Below the pieces are notes generated by a model. That model was given only the letters and a program-made list of their open reading frames with translations, was not told the DNA's origin and did not search any database. DNA of 64,000 bases from Nitrospirota bacterium (GTDB lineage: Bacteria; Nitrospirota; Nitrospiria; Nitrospirales; Nitrospiraceae). Positions 45,671-55,200 of this stretch are shown here, piece by piece. Made by a program: the position numbers and the translations under genes. Position 1 is the first letter of the stretch, and each line of letters starts with the position of its first letter. The stretch covers positions 90,085 through 154,084 of the forward strand of contig SCVN01000019.1 of assembly GCA_004296885.1 (NCBI GenBank), given 5' to 3'.

Positions 45671-46693
45671 CTAGACTCCGCTCAGCGTAATCGTAAGGGC
45701 CAGTTCTTTGTCCCCGCGCAGGACGCGCAAGGTGATTTTTTGGCCGGGCGTCGTCCGTTCCATCAGGTAGTTCTTCAACTGCGCCGCGTCGGTGATCTCT
45801 GTGTCGTTGATGGCCAGCAAGAGGTCGCCCTTTTGCACGCCGCCCAAGGAGGCCGGCTCGGAGACGCCTCCGACGGCCACGCGCCACCGGCTGTTCACTT
45901 TGACGACTTTCATCTGGAGGCCCAGCCGGGAAAAGCCGGGCTGCTTGCCTTCCAGCAGCGCGGTGACGATCTTGTTGACCAGCCCGCCGGGGACGGAGAA
46001 GGCCAACCGGCTGCACCCATGGCCGCCCTGGGCCTCGTCGGTCTTGATGATGGCGTGCATGATGCCCACCAGTGCGCCGTCGGCATTGAAGAGCCCACCT
46101 CCCGAGTTGCCGCTGCAGACGGGAACATCGGACTGGATCAGGCGCGTGTCCACGGTCTGCAGGAAGGTGTTGGGGTTGCCGACGCGGCCAAAGGCGATGG
46201 TGGGGCCCCAGCCCAGGGGGTACCCGACGGTGAACACCTGCTGGCCGGTCGTGGCGTCCAGGACCCCGAACGACAGGTCCGCGCTTTCGAGCGAATCGAC
46301 CAGATAGGGCAATTTGTACAGGACGATGTCCAGATAGGCATTGTCACCCACGAGTTTGGCGGGCAATTCCTCCAGTCGTTGCGTGAGGATCAAGATGGTG
46401 TCGGGGATGGTGGCATTGCTGCCGCTCTGGCGCTCCACCGCGTGGCGCGCAGTGAGGATGTACCCGTTGCGCAGGTGGACGCCGGTGCCGCGGAAGGACA
46501 GCTGGGTATCGTAGCCCGATTGGCGCGCGTCCGGCGTGGCGTTCAAAATCCCGACGGTCGCCCGCTTGGCCCGTTCGACGGTCTGTCTGAGGTGGTCCTC
46601 TGGCGATTGGGCAGATGCCGATGGAAGCCAGGAGGCGAAGAGGATGAAGGCGGCCGGCCATGTAGCCAGCCATGCTCGAGTTGGAAGAATCAT
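45671..46693 (-). CDS. Periplasmic S1C serine protease with PDZ domain (HtrA-like)
   Basis: 340 residues from ATG 46693, with GAGGT 6 bases upstream and a clean signal peptide ending at ASA (about residue 28). Trypsin-like triad: H84 in LTARHAVE, D122 in YLDIVLYKL, S197 in CSGNSGGGLF. A single PDZ domain at about 250-335 contains EPASLGGVQKGDLLLAINDTEI. This is the DegP/DegS domain order but with a compact protease part and no trimerising LA loop visible. It probably degrades or processes envelope proteins. The small HMA-like gene follows directly. Confidence 0.88.
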   Translation of the reverse strand: MILPTRAWLATWPAAFILFASWLPSASAQSPEDHLRQTVERAKRATVGILNATPDARQSGYDTQLSFRGTGVHLRNGYILTARHAVERQSGSNATIPDTILILTQRLEELPAKLVGDNAYLDIVLYKLPYLVDSLESADLSFGVLDATTGQQVFTVGYPLGWGPTIAFGRVGNPNTFLQTVDTRLIQSDVPVCSGNSGGGLFNADGALVGIMHAIIKTDEAQGGHGCSRLAFSVPGGLVNKIVTALLEGKQPGFSRLGLQMKVVKVNSRWRVAVGGVSEPASLGGVQKGDLLLAINDTEITDAAQLKNYLMERTTPGQKITLRVLRGDKELALTITLSGV

Positions 46694-47005
46694 GGGCGGA
46701 CCTCGATTCGGTTGATTCGAAAAGTAATCGCGACGAAGATGCAGCAGAGAGTATAACCAAGGCGAAATTATTTTTCCCGGAGAAAAATAGGGAGGTATGC
46801 AGCAAGGTGAGTTATGCGACTCCCGGCAGGTTTGCTGAATCGCGTGACTATATATTTTGTGGTGGTGTCGGGCTGAATAGCATCTGTGCATACCTCTTCA
46901 TTGTTGGATCGGTCCCAACCTGTTACAATTTCAGGACTTGAACCGAATCGGATCGGGCGAGATGTCTTCGGTTTGCACCACAGATACTGGCAAGGGGCCG
47001 GCCTT
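46694..47005. promoter_or_regulatory. Divergent region between protease and YfiR gene, with candidate rightward promoter
   Basis: This 312-base gap is AT-richer than its neighbours. A candidate rightward promoter is TTGTTG (46901-46906), 17 bases, TACAAT (46924-46929); the -10 box is a 5/6 match. Tracts such as ATTATTT and TATATATTTT lie on the protease side, where a leftward promoter is expected but not clearly seen. A long frame through the gap from 46886 would put extra residues ahead of the YfiR signal peptide and is not believed. Confidence 0.45.
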
Positions 47006-47623
47006 GTGAGTTTCTCTCGCCCATCTCGCCTATCACTGTTCCACAAGCTCGTCCGTGGGATCATCCTGACGATGGTCCTATGCGTCGGGCTAGGGGTTTG
47101 GGCCGGATCGGCCGGTGTGGCCCAAGCTGAAATCGGGGTCCTGCCAGAATTCGCCGTTAAATCCGCATATCTCTACCAATTTACCCTCTTTGTTGAGTGG
47201 CCGGAGGAGTCGTTAGGCAATCCGAGCGACCCGATCGTGGTGTGTGTGTTGGGGGATGATCCCTTCGGCCCATTCCTTGACGCGCTGACCCGAAAAACAT
47301 CACAGAGTCATCCCTTGCAAGTGCGTCGAATCCGTCAGGTACGGAATGCGGGAGACTGCCACGTGTTGTTCATCAGTGCTTCGGAGCGGGAGCGGTTGGT
47401 GACGATCTTGGCGAGCCTGTCTCACCGGCGCCTGCTCACGGTCAGCGATATGGAAGGGTTTGCCGGGGCCGGCGGGATCGTGGAATTTGTCCCTGTCGAG
47501 AAGAGGGTTCGTTTTGGAATCAATACTGAAGCGGCGAGGAAAGCCGGGTTAAGAATCAGCTCAAAGCTTCTGAGCCTGGCGACGATTGTGAGCCACGGGA
47601 AGTCAGAAGGAGGGGAGCCGTGA
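47006..47623 (+). CDS. YfiR-family periplasmic protein
   Basis: 205 residues from GTG 47006, giving a basic n-region and a hydrophobic helix ending in AQA (signal peptide to about residue 40). The mature part opens KSAYLYQFTLFVEWPEE, the YfiR hallmark, continues VVCVLGDDPFGPFLDAL, then CHVLFISASERERL, LTVSDMEGFAGAGGIVEFV and INTEAARKAGLRISSKLLSLA. In Pseudomonas YfiR binds and represses the CHASE8-bearing cyclase YfiN. Here the partner is likely to be the CHASE8 kinase encoded at 49747. The stop overlaps a GTG (47620) that probably begins the TonB-receptor gene. Confidence 0.85.
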   Translation: MSFSRPSRLSLFHKLVRGIILTMVLCVGLGVWAGSAGVAQAEIGVLPEFAVKSAYLYQFTLFVEWPEESLGNPSDPIVVCVLGDDPFGPFLDALTRKTSQSHPLQVRRIRQVRNAGDCHVLFISASERERLVTILASLSHRRLLTVSDMEGFAGAGGIVEFVPVEKRVRFGINTEAARKAGLRISSKLLSLATIVSHGKSEGGEP

Positions 47624-47665
47624 CCAGCACCAAGTGGTGGAGGGCGTGGTGGGGGGAGAGTCCTC

Positions 47666-49681
47666 GTGCTGGGATTGGTCTGGGCAGCCGCTGTGCCCGC
47701 CAGCCGCGGACTGGCCGTGGAACCTGAGCCGTCTGACGCGGACCAACTCGCCAAAAGCGCGCTTGCACTCAGCCTCGAAGAGCTCATGAATATCGAGGTG
47801 ACGTCGGCCGGCAAGAAGGCGCAGCGTTTGGAAGAGACGGCCTCCGCCATCTTCGTCATTACCGGCGAGGACATCAAGCGTGGCGGCTTTCGCAGTGTCC
47901 CCGAGGCGTTGCGCTTGGCTCCGGGCGTGGAGGTGGCCCAGATCAATGCAAACCAATGGGCGATTACGATCCGTGGATTCAATTCCCCCTATGCCAACAA
48001 GCTCCTGATTCTCATCGACGGCCGCTCGGTCTATACCCCGCTTTTTGGAGGTACGTTCTGGGATGTGCAAGATCTGTTGCTGGAGGATGTGGAGCGGATC
48101 GAGGTGATTCGAGGGCCGGGGGGAACCCTGTGGGGCCAAAATGCGGTCAATGGCGTCATCAATGTCATCACGAAGAAAGCCAGTGCGACCCAGGGGACGT
48201 TTGTCGAAGCCGGCGCCGGCAACCTCGAACGGGGATTTGCCGGCGCCCGGCACGGCGGCAAGATCGGCGATCAGGGGGAATACCGGGTCTACGGAAAATT
48301 TTTCAGCCGCAACAGCTACGCGAACCCGAATGGCACGGCGGCGTACGATCAGTGGGACCAGGGGCGGGGAGGATTTCGGACCGACCTGAAGCTGACCGGC
48401 CGGGACAGCTTGACCGTCCAAGGGGACGGCTATTCGGGCAGCGAGCAGCAGGATGCGAGGGGGATCTCCCTGACCCAACCCTTTTTGCCCATCACGCCCA
48501 ATTCAGCGCAAGTCGGGGGCGGGAATCTCCTGGCCCGCTGGACGAGACAGTTTTCCAGCACCTCGGATCTGAAGATTCAGACCTACGTGGACCGGACCCA
48601 GCGGGAGAGTCTGTTCATCAGGGAGAATCGCACCACCTACGACCTGGATCTCCAGCACCGGTTCCAGCCGATCGACCGGCATGACATCGTCTGGGGGGCG
48701 TCCTATCAGATATCCCATGACAACGTCGGCAATAATTTCCGGGTCTCGTTTTCACCGCCCCGTTATGACTTTCAGGTGGTGAGCTGGTTCGCGCAGGACG
48801 AGGTGACGTTGATTCCTCAGCAGTTGCGGCTGATCGCGGGGGCCAAGGCTCTCTACAATACTTTCACCGGCATGGAATACCAGCCCAACGGCCGGTTGCT
48901 CTGGACTCCGCATGAGCACCATACGGTCTGGCTGGCCGTCTCCAGGGCCGTGCGCCTCCCGACCCGGGCCGATGACGCCCTGCGGTTGAACGCTGGCGCG
49001 TCTGCCAGAACGGGCGTCCCTTCCGTGGGCATGTCGTCCTTGTTCGGAAATCCCAATGCGAGCGCCGAAGATATGGTGGCCTATGAGCTTGGCTATCGGA
49101 CGCAAGTGATGCCTGCGCTGACCTTCGATGTGACGGGTTTTTACAACGTCTACCGGAACCTGTTGGTCGGCGTGGCCAGCGGGGCGTCATTCCTGGAGAC
49201 CAGTCCAAGTCCGGCGCACGTGGTGTCCCCCTTCCAGAACCGGAATCAAGGTTCTGGCCATACGTATGGCGTGGAAGTGACCTCGGCGTGGCAGGCCGCC
49301 AAGGCCTGGCGGTTGAGCGCCAACTATTCCTGGCTCCGGATGGAGATCAATGCAATGAATACCGCCAACGCGAACCTCGATCCGGGGCTCAATCCCAAGC
49401 AGCAGTTCCGCATCCGCTCCCAATACGATGTGCTTCAAGACGTGCAATGGGATACGGGGATCTATTACACCGACGGATTGATGAGCACCATGGTCCCCAG
49501 CTATACGCGCGTGGATACCCGTCTGGCCTGGCGGGTGAATCAGCAGATCGACGCGGAACTCGTGGGGCAAAATCTGTTCGATAAGTCGCATTTCGAGTGG
49601 CAGCCCACGGGGGCGAGCGCGTTGTATCAGAGCAGTGCGGTCCCGCGCAGCTTTTTTGTCCGCGTGGCCTGGCATTATTAA
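47666..49681 (+). CDS. TonB-dependent outer-membrane receptor; N-terminus probably frameshifted
   Basis: The open frame from GTG 47666 codes 671 residues: a plug domain (SLEELMNIEVTSAGKKAQRLEETASAIFVITGEDIK, then RGFNSPYANKLLILIDGRSVYTP, RIEVIRGPGGTLWGQNAVNGVINVITK in outline) and a beta-barrel ending in aromatic RVAWHY. The N-terminus lacks the basic part of a signal peptide. A GTG at 47620 overlaps the yfiR stop (GTGA) behind AGGAGGGG and encodes MTSTKWWRAWWG; if the G6 run at 47651-47656 had five Gs, that frame would join this one and form a complete signal peptide. Substrate unknown; this YfiR-linked receptor type is usually annotated for siderophores, vitamin B12 or other ligands. Confidence 0.88.
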   Translation: MLGLVWAAAVPASRGLAVEPEPSDADQLAKSALALSLEELMNIEVTSAGKKAQRLEETASAIFVITGEDIKRGGFRSVPEALRLAPGVEVAQINANQWAITIRGFNSPYANKLLILIDGRSVYTPLFGGTFWDVQDLLLEDVERIEVIRGPGGTLWGQNAVNGVINVITKKASATQGTFVEAGAGNLERGFAGARHGGKIGDQGEYRVYGKFFSRNSYANPNGTAAYDQWDQGRGGFRTDLKLTGRDSLTVQGDGYSGSEQQDARGISLTQPFLPITPNSAQVGGGNLLARWTRQFSSTSDLKIQTYVDRTQRESLFIRENRTTYDLDLQHRFQPIDRHDIVWGASYQISHDNVGNNFRVSFSPPRYDFQVVSWFAQDEVTLIPQQLRLIAGAKALYNTFTGMEYQPNGRLLWTPHEHHTVWLAVSRAVRLPTRADDALRLNAGASARTGVPSVGMSSLFGNPNASAEDMVAYELGYRTQVMPALTFDVTGFYNVYRNLLVGVASGASFLETSPSPAHVVSPFQNRNQGSGHTYGVEVTSAWQAAKAWRLSANYSWLRMEINAMNTANANLDPGLNPKQQFRIRSQYDVLQDVQWDTGIYYTDGLMSTMVPSYTRVDTRLAWRVNQQIDAELVGQNLFDKSHFEWQPTGASALYQSSAVPRSFFVRVAWHY

Positions 49682-49746
49682 GCCATGCCTGGCGGTCGGG
49701 GGCGGCGTGCCGGTCTCCTGAGGAAGATAAAGGGAAGAGGTCGTAT

Positions 49747-51747
49747 ATGAGGCGTATGTTGAATGTGAGATCGCTGCAAGGCAAGCTGATCGCGATCATC
49801 ATGGGGGCCAGCACGGGGGCGTTGCTTCTGGCCGGGATGCTCATCCTCGTGGCTGATTTTTACGAGAGCCGCGCCGCGCTGGTCCAGGATATGACCATCG
49901 AGGCGAAGGTGCTCGCAGCGAACAGCACCGCCGCACTGGCCTTCGACGATCGACAGGCGGCCACCGAGGTGCTCGGCCACCTCAGCGTGGCCCCGCAGAT
50001 CCAGGCCGCCGCGCTCTACGATCATGACGGGAAGCTGTTCGCCTCGTATCTCGGATCCGAGGCGACTCCGGCGCTGGTACCGTCCCGGCCGGATTCCACG
50101 AAAACTCGGCTCGGTTTCGATCGGTTGGTGGTGGTGGAGCCCGTGTATCTCAACGGCGTCCGCATGGGGACGGTGCTGGTCCGCACAGACCTGCGCACCC
50201 TCTACCAGCAGCTCTGGATGTCCCTGGCCGGTATTGCCTTCGTGACCGGCCTCTCGCTGCTGGTGGCCTTCGTGGCGGCCGCGCGCCTCCAGCGGTATGT
50301 CTCGACGCCCGTGCTTGCCTTGGCTCAGGTTGCCAAAGATGTTTCAGAGCAACGCGACTACTCGATTCGGGCCAGCCATCTGACGCACGATGAGGTCGGC
50401 ACCTTGGTGGATGCCTTTAACTCCATGCTGGACCAGATTCAACAACGCGACCGGCAGCTGGAGGCACACCGGACGCACCTTCAGCAGGAAGTCGAGGCCC
50501 GTACGATTGAACTGACCCAGGCCAACGCCCGTTTGCAGGGCGAGATCGACCAGCGCAATCGGACCGAGGAAGCCCTGCGTCAGAGTCAGGAGCAATTGTT
50601 CCGATCCCAGAAGATGGAAGCGATTGGGAATCTTACCGGCGGGATCGCGCACGAGTTTAACAATTTATTGCAGATCATCAACGGGTTTAGCGAGGTGATC
50701 CTCCTTCAACTGTCCCCTGTAGACCCTGCTCGGGAGGGCCTGGAGGAAATCATGAAGGCGGGGGGCCGGGGCGCGTCTTTGACAAGCCAACTGTTGGCTT
50801 TCAGCCGTCGGCAGGCGAATCAGCCAAAGGTCTTGGACCTCAATGGGCTCGTGACCAACATGGGCGGGGTGTTCCAGCGTCTCCTGGGCGAGAGCATCGA
50901 GTTGGCGACCGATCTTGACCTGACCGCGGGTAAAGTTATGGCCGATCGCGGGCAACTCGAACAAGTCATCATCAATTTGGTCATCAATGCGCGCGATGCA
51001 ATGCCGCAAGGAGGGCGGCTCGCATTTGCAACGGCCAATGTCGAGTTCGACGAGCATGCGGCGCACAAGCTCGCGACGGGGCGCCCCGGCTCTTTCGTGA
51101 TGCTCACCGTCAGTGATACGGGGACCGGGATGGATGAAGCGACCAAGGCCCGTATCTTCGAGCCATTTTTTACCACGAAACCGCAGGGACAAGGGACGGG
51201 GCTCGGTTTGTCCACCGTCTACGGCATTGTTCGGCAGAGCCATGGAAGCATCGAAGTGGAGAGCGAGGTCGGACGGGGGACGATCTTTCGCATCTATCTC
51301 CCGAGGGTCAATGAGGTCGTCGAAACGGCTGAACCGATTGTTGACGCGGAGACTCCGGTTGTTCCGGGCCGGCAATCGGAGACCATCGTCTTGGCGGAGG
51401 ATGAGCACGGCGTTCGGATGATTCTGCAAAAGGTTCTTCAGGCGCAGGGCTACCATGTTCTCGTTGCGTCTTCTGGTCATGAAGCCATCCGGATGAGCCA
51501 ACAGCACCAAGGGCCGCTGCATCTCCTTGTGACCGATATGGCCATGCCCGGGATGAGCGGGATGGAATTATCCGAGCGCTTGCTGCCGCTTTACCCGGGG
51601 ATGAAAGTGCTGTACATGTCCGGCCACCCCAATGGCGGTGCCGAACAGGCCGGCCTCGGCGTTCTTCAGCGGCCGTTCTTGCAAAAGCCGTTCAGCCCCA
51701 GGGTGTTGGCCAAGAGGGTTCGGGAGGTGCTGGATGGAGGTGCGTGA
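49747..51747 (+). CDS. CHASE8-type hybrid sensor histidine kinase with C-terminal receiver
   Basis: 666 residues from ATG 49747 (GAAGAGGT upstream). Helix at about 17-40; periplasmic CHASE8 sensor (VLAANSTAALAFDDRQAATEVLGHL, ALYDHDGKLFASY) to about 150; second helix near 160-182; HAMP; coiled coil; HisKA with H302 in GGIAHEFNN; HATPase with NLVINARDAM, DTGTGM and GTGLGLSTV; receiver with D597 in VTDMAMPG. CHASE8 is the sensor domain of YfiN, the target of YfiR, so the YfiR protein, receptor and kinase form a coherent signalling unit. The output beyond the receiver is not evident. Confidence 0.9.
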   Translation: MRRMLNVRSLQGKLIAIIMGASTGALLLAGMLILVADFYESRAALVQDMTIEAKVLAANSTAALAFDDRQAATEVLGHLSVAPQIQAAALYDHDGKLFASYLGSEATPALVPSRPDSTKTRLGFDRLVVVEPVYLNGVRMGTVLVRTDLRTLYQQLWMSLAGIAFVTGLSLLVAFVAAARLQRYVSTPVLALAQVAKDVSEQRDYSIRASHLTHDEVGTLVDAFNSMLDQIQQRDRQLEAHRTHLQQEVEARTIELTQANARLQGEIDQRNRTEEALRQSQEQLFRSQKMEAIGNLTGGIAHEFNNLLQIINGFSEVILLQLSPVDPAREGLEEIMKAGGRGASLTSQLLAFSRRQANQPKVLDLNGLVTNMGGVFQRLLGESIELATDLDLTAGKVMADRGQLEQVIINLVINARDAMPQGGRLAFATANVEFDEHAAHKLATGRPGSFVMLTVSDTGTGMDEATKARIFEPFFTTKPQGQGTGLGLSTVYGIVRQSHGSIEVESEVGRGTIFRIYLPRVNEVVETAEPIVDAETPVVPGRQSETIVLAEDEHGVRMILQKVLQAQGYHVLVASSGHEAIRMSQQHQGPLHLLVTDMAMPGMSGMELSERLLPLYPGMKVLYMSGHPNGGAEQAGLGVLQRPFLQKPFSPRVLAKRVREVLDGGA

Positions 51748-52246
51748 GGCAGGTTCCAACGAATTCTCGTGGCGAGGCAAGGTATGCAGCATCATGGAAT
51801 GCAGTCGAGTATGCCGCGCACTCGATCCTGCCGCAGGTCATGGCCGAGGAACAGTTGGCCCTGCTCAGACTGCAGGGCTAGGTAGTCGGCCCTCGTATCG
51901 GCTGGGTGCACGGCTCAGAGACGCACGACGGCGAACGGATGCCTCAATATTGCGCGCCTGGAGGGCATGCTTCGACGTGGTAGGGCCGATGCCGCCAGTT
52001 TGCGCGGTGACTCGCCGGTCCGTTCCTGCTGGGCGGCGGGTGAGCCTTGCCCGAAATGCTTCAGCGGCGCTTTGTGAAAAACCTTTCAGGTCGCACACAT
52101 TATCGGGTACAGTGATTCCGACATCTGGTATTCAGTCGCCTCGCGCAAGCTGGACGACATAACGGTGGCGCCGGCGTGCTGAGGCCTCGAATCCAAGCGC
52201 AGCACGGCGTTGCGCGTACTCGGCGTTCGGCTCTACGGTCCGGTTG
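51748..52246. other. Gap of about 500 bases without a supported gene
   Basis: GC-rich sequence between the hybrid kinase and the GGDEF fusion. Open frames exist on both strands, but none shows a domain, a good start or a ribosome site. A frame near 52090-52180 encodes a short peptide containing GYSDSDIWYSVA, loosely like the end of a receiver domain (LSGYSD), so the gap may hold remains of a decayed signalling gene. No repeat or hairpin stands out. Confidence 0.4.
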
Positions 52247-55200
52247 ATGCAGTACGAAGAGCTCATCACATCGATTCAACAGCTCGGGAAAGACCCAGCG
52301 CGCCTCATTTTTGAGGATGAACTGACCGCGATCCCGAACCGCCGCTTCCTCCTCAACTACTTCGAGCACCAGGTGCGCTGGGATGCGCTCGATGTCGCGC
52401 CGATCTCACTCCTGATGATGGACGTCGACTATTTCAAAAAGATCAATGATACCCATGGGCATGATGCCGGTGATCAAGCCTTGGCCCATGTCGCCCGGCT
52501 GCTCAAGGATGTGTCGGGGGAGCAAAGTATCCCGGTTCGATATGCCGGCGATGAGTTCATCATTCTGACGGGCGGGCTGAAAGATGAGGCGCTGATCCTG
52601 GCGGAAACGTTGTTGGAGCGGATTCATGCTGAACCGCTGCGGTTGGCCGGAGGGGTGGAATTGCCGCTGACGCTCAGCATCGGTGTCGCGACCGCGCCGG
52701 ACAATGCAAAAAACGGAAAAGAATTGGTCCGGCAAGCTGATACGGCCCTGTACCAGGCCAAGCGGGCCGGACGCGATCGCATTGCGCATGTCTCGGACAC
52801 GCAGCCGGATGTCGTCTCCGACAAGCTCGTCCTGCAGCAACTGGTCGGCGGCGCCATCTGTACACGCCAAGAGGAACTGGACCAGGTCCAGAACGCGATT
52901 CAGCAATTCGATCAGGGCAAGGGGCGATTCATCCTGGTTGACGGCGTAGCGGGCATGGGCAAGACGACGTTTCTGGAAACCGTGCGTCGCCTGTTGCAGG
53001 GGCGAGGAGAAGGGCAAGGGCAAGGGATCGACGCCTACGTTGTCCGAACGATCGGGTTGCTCCAGGAGGACTATCGACCGTACTACCTGATGACCAGTAT
53101 TTTGATCGCGTTGCTGGGGCAGCGAGACGACAAGGGAGAGGCGGCCTACCGCAGGTTGACGAAGGTCGAGGTGTCGTTTTTGGGCGCGTTGTTGCCGCAG
53201 ATGGAGGGACCAAAGGAGCTTCGACTGGCGCCGGATCAAGCCATGCGGCGCGAAGGTATTTTCAGCGCCGTCAGCAAGTTCCTATATCTCTTGCTCGACT
53301 ATCGGCCGTTGGCGTTGCTGATCGACGATCTCCACTATGCCGACGAGGCCTCGCTGACCGTGCTAAAACGGCTGCTGGCACACAACGAGGTGCCGCTGTT
53401 ACTTTGCGGCACGGCGATGGCGCCGGGTGAGTCGTCGTCGGCCGAGCAGGAAACGCCGCTGGCGAAACTGCTGGCGGATCGGTCGTCCGAGGTGCCGATC
53501 GTCAGAATCTCGCTCAAGCCGCTGACGGCGGACAACATTGCCGCGCATCTGCGAGAAATCTTTCCCAAACTGGCGGCGCCTCCGGACACCGAGATCAAGC
53601 TGGCCCGCGTGACGCAAGGGAGCCCGCAATTCCTCAACGAACTGCTCCGCAAATGGGTGGTGGAGCGCAAGCTCAGGCCGGTGGGCGAGCAATGGGTGCT
53701 CGATCCCTTCGAGGAGCGGGACCTCCCGCCATCGCTCGAGGAACTCCTGCAACAGAAGATCGACACGCTGGATGCCGAGGGCAGGAATTTGCTCGCCCAA
53801 ACGTCCGTGCTCGGCGAGAACGTGTCGCTCAGCGTGTTGACGGGGAGTGCCGACGCGACGGAAATCAAAGTGCAGGATTTTGTCGATCATGCCTCGGCGC
53901 TCGGCTTGTTGAGCGCCGACTATCAGGTCAACGACGAAAAGATTCGGTTTGCCGGCAAGACAGTGCTGGACGTCGCCTACAAGGCCATCGGTGAGGCCAC
54001 CAGGAAAGCGCTTCATGAAAAGGTCGGCAACTATCAGGAAACCCTGTTCAAGAAGCGCCTGTTGCCGTCGGCCGCGCCATTGGCCCACCACTTTACGCGA
54101 TCCACGAACAGTCAGAAGGCGGCGGCCTACGCGCGCGTGGTGGCCACCGACAACACGTTGCTCTTCAATGTCCAAGAGGCCGGCGCGTATAAGAGCGAAG
54201 GGCCGACAAGCACGGAGACGCCGCTTGATCCGGCCAGTCTGTCGTTCGTCCCCACGGTCGTGAGGAGTCTGCAGACGGCGGTGCGGAACCGGAGACTGTA
54301 TGCCGCCGACAATAAAAACGTCGTGAATCCACGCCAGGAATTCATCAAGAACGTCCAGCAGGTGCTCGCGAAAAATGAACGGCTGGACATCGTGGAAACG
54401 AGACGATCTCTGCTGGTGAATGGGCAGCGGGTGAACGATGTCGGCGAATACGAGTTTGTCGCCAAACCGTTCCGCGCGTTTCTCGACGCCGCCGCGCTCC
54501 GCGGGTTGACCGTCCTACAAGGGGTGACCGACGACGAGCTGAACCGGCTCCTCGAAGGCTTCGCCCAAACCAAACCGGAGCAGATCGACGAGCACTATTG
54601 GAGCCGGTTTGCCGCCGACCACGGACTCGCCCACATTGCCTTGAAACAGACGGCGGGGCTGCCGAAAGCCGTCGTCGAATCGGAGGCCATCGAGCCAATG
54701 GCGGGAGAAGCGACGCCGCCGGTCGGGGAGACGGAAGAGACGGCCGTTCCGGCGGCCGGGGTGCCTGCGGAGCAAGCGGAGGCGCTCACTCAGCCGATCG
54801 TCATGGCGCCGGTCGCGGTGGTGCAGAGGAGTGCACAGTCCCTAGCTCCGGTCCGCGCAGAAACGGCGGCCGAGGAGATGACGGCCACGTCCCTGGACGC
54901 CTTGCTGTCGAGCTTTTCCGATCTTGCCACCGATGTCCTTCTCAGGGGCGGCGGCGCTCAACTCGGCACGCTGTTGACCAGGTTGTTCCAGGGAATTCGG
55001 ACGCAGGACGAGGCAACCCGCGGCAGAGTCGTGGAGGCGGTCAAGGCTGCCTTTCTCAACGTCCCTGTGGGCTTCCAGCAAGAGTTCGTCCGGCAGGCGA
55101 TTGATCAAATTCTGCAGGCGCTTGAGGAGGAGCAGAATCCCAAGACCGGCGGCGAGCTTGCGAGACTCGCGCGCCAGATGGCATGCGCGGTTGTTCCGTT

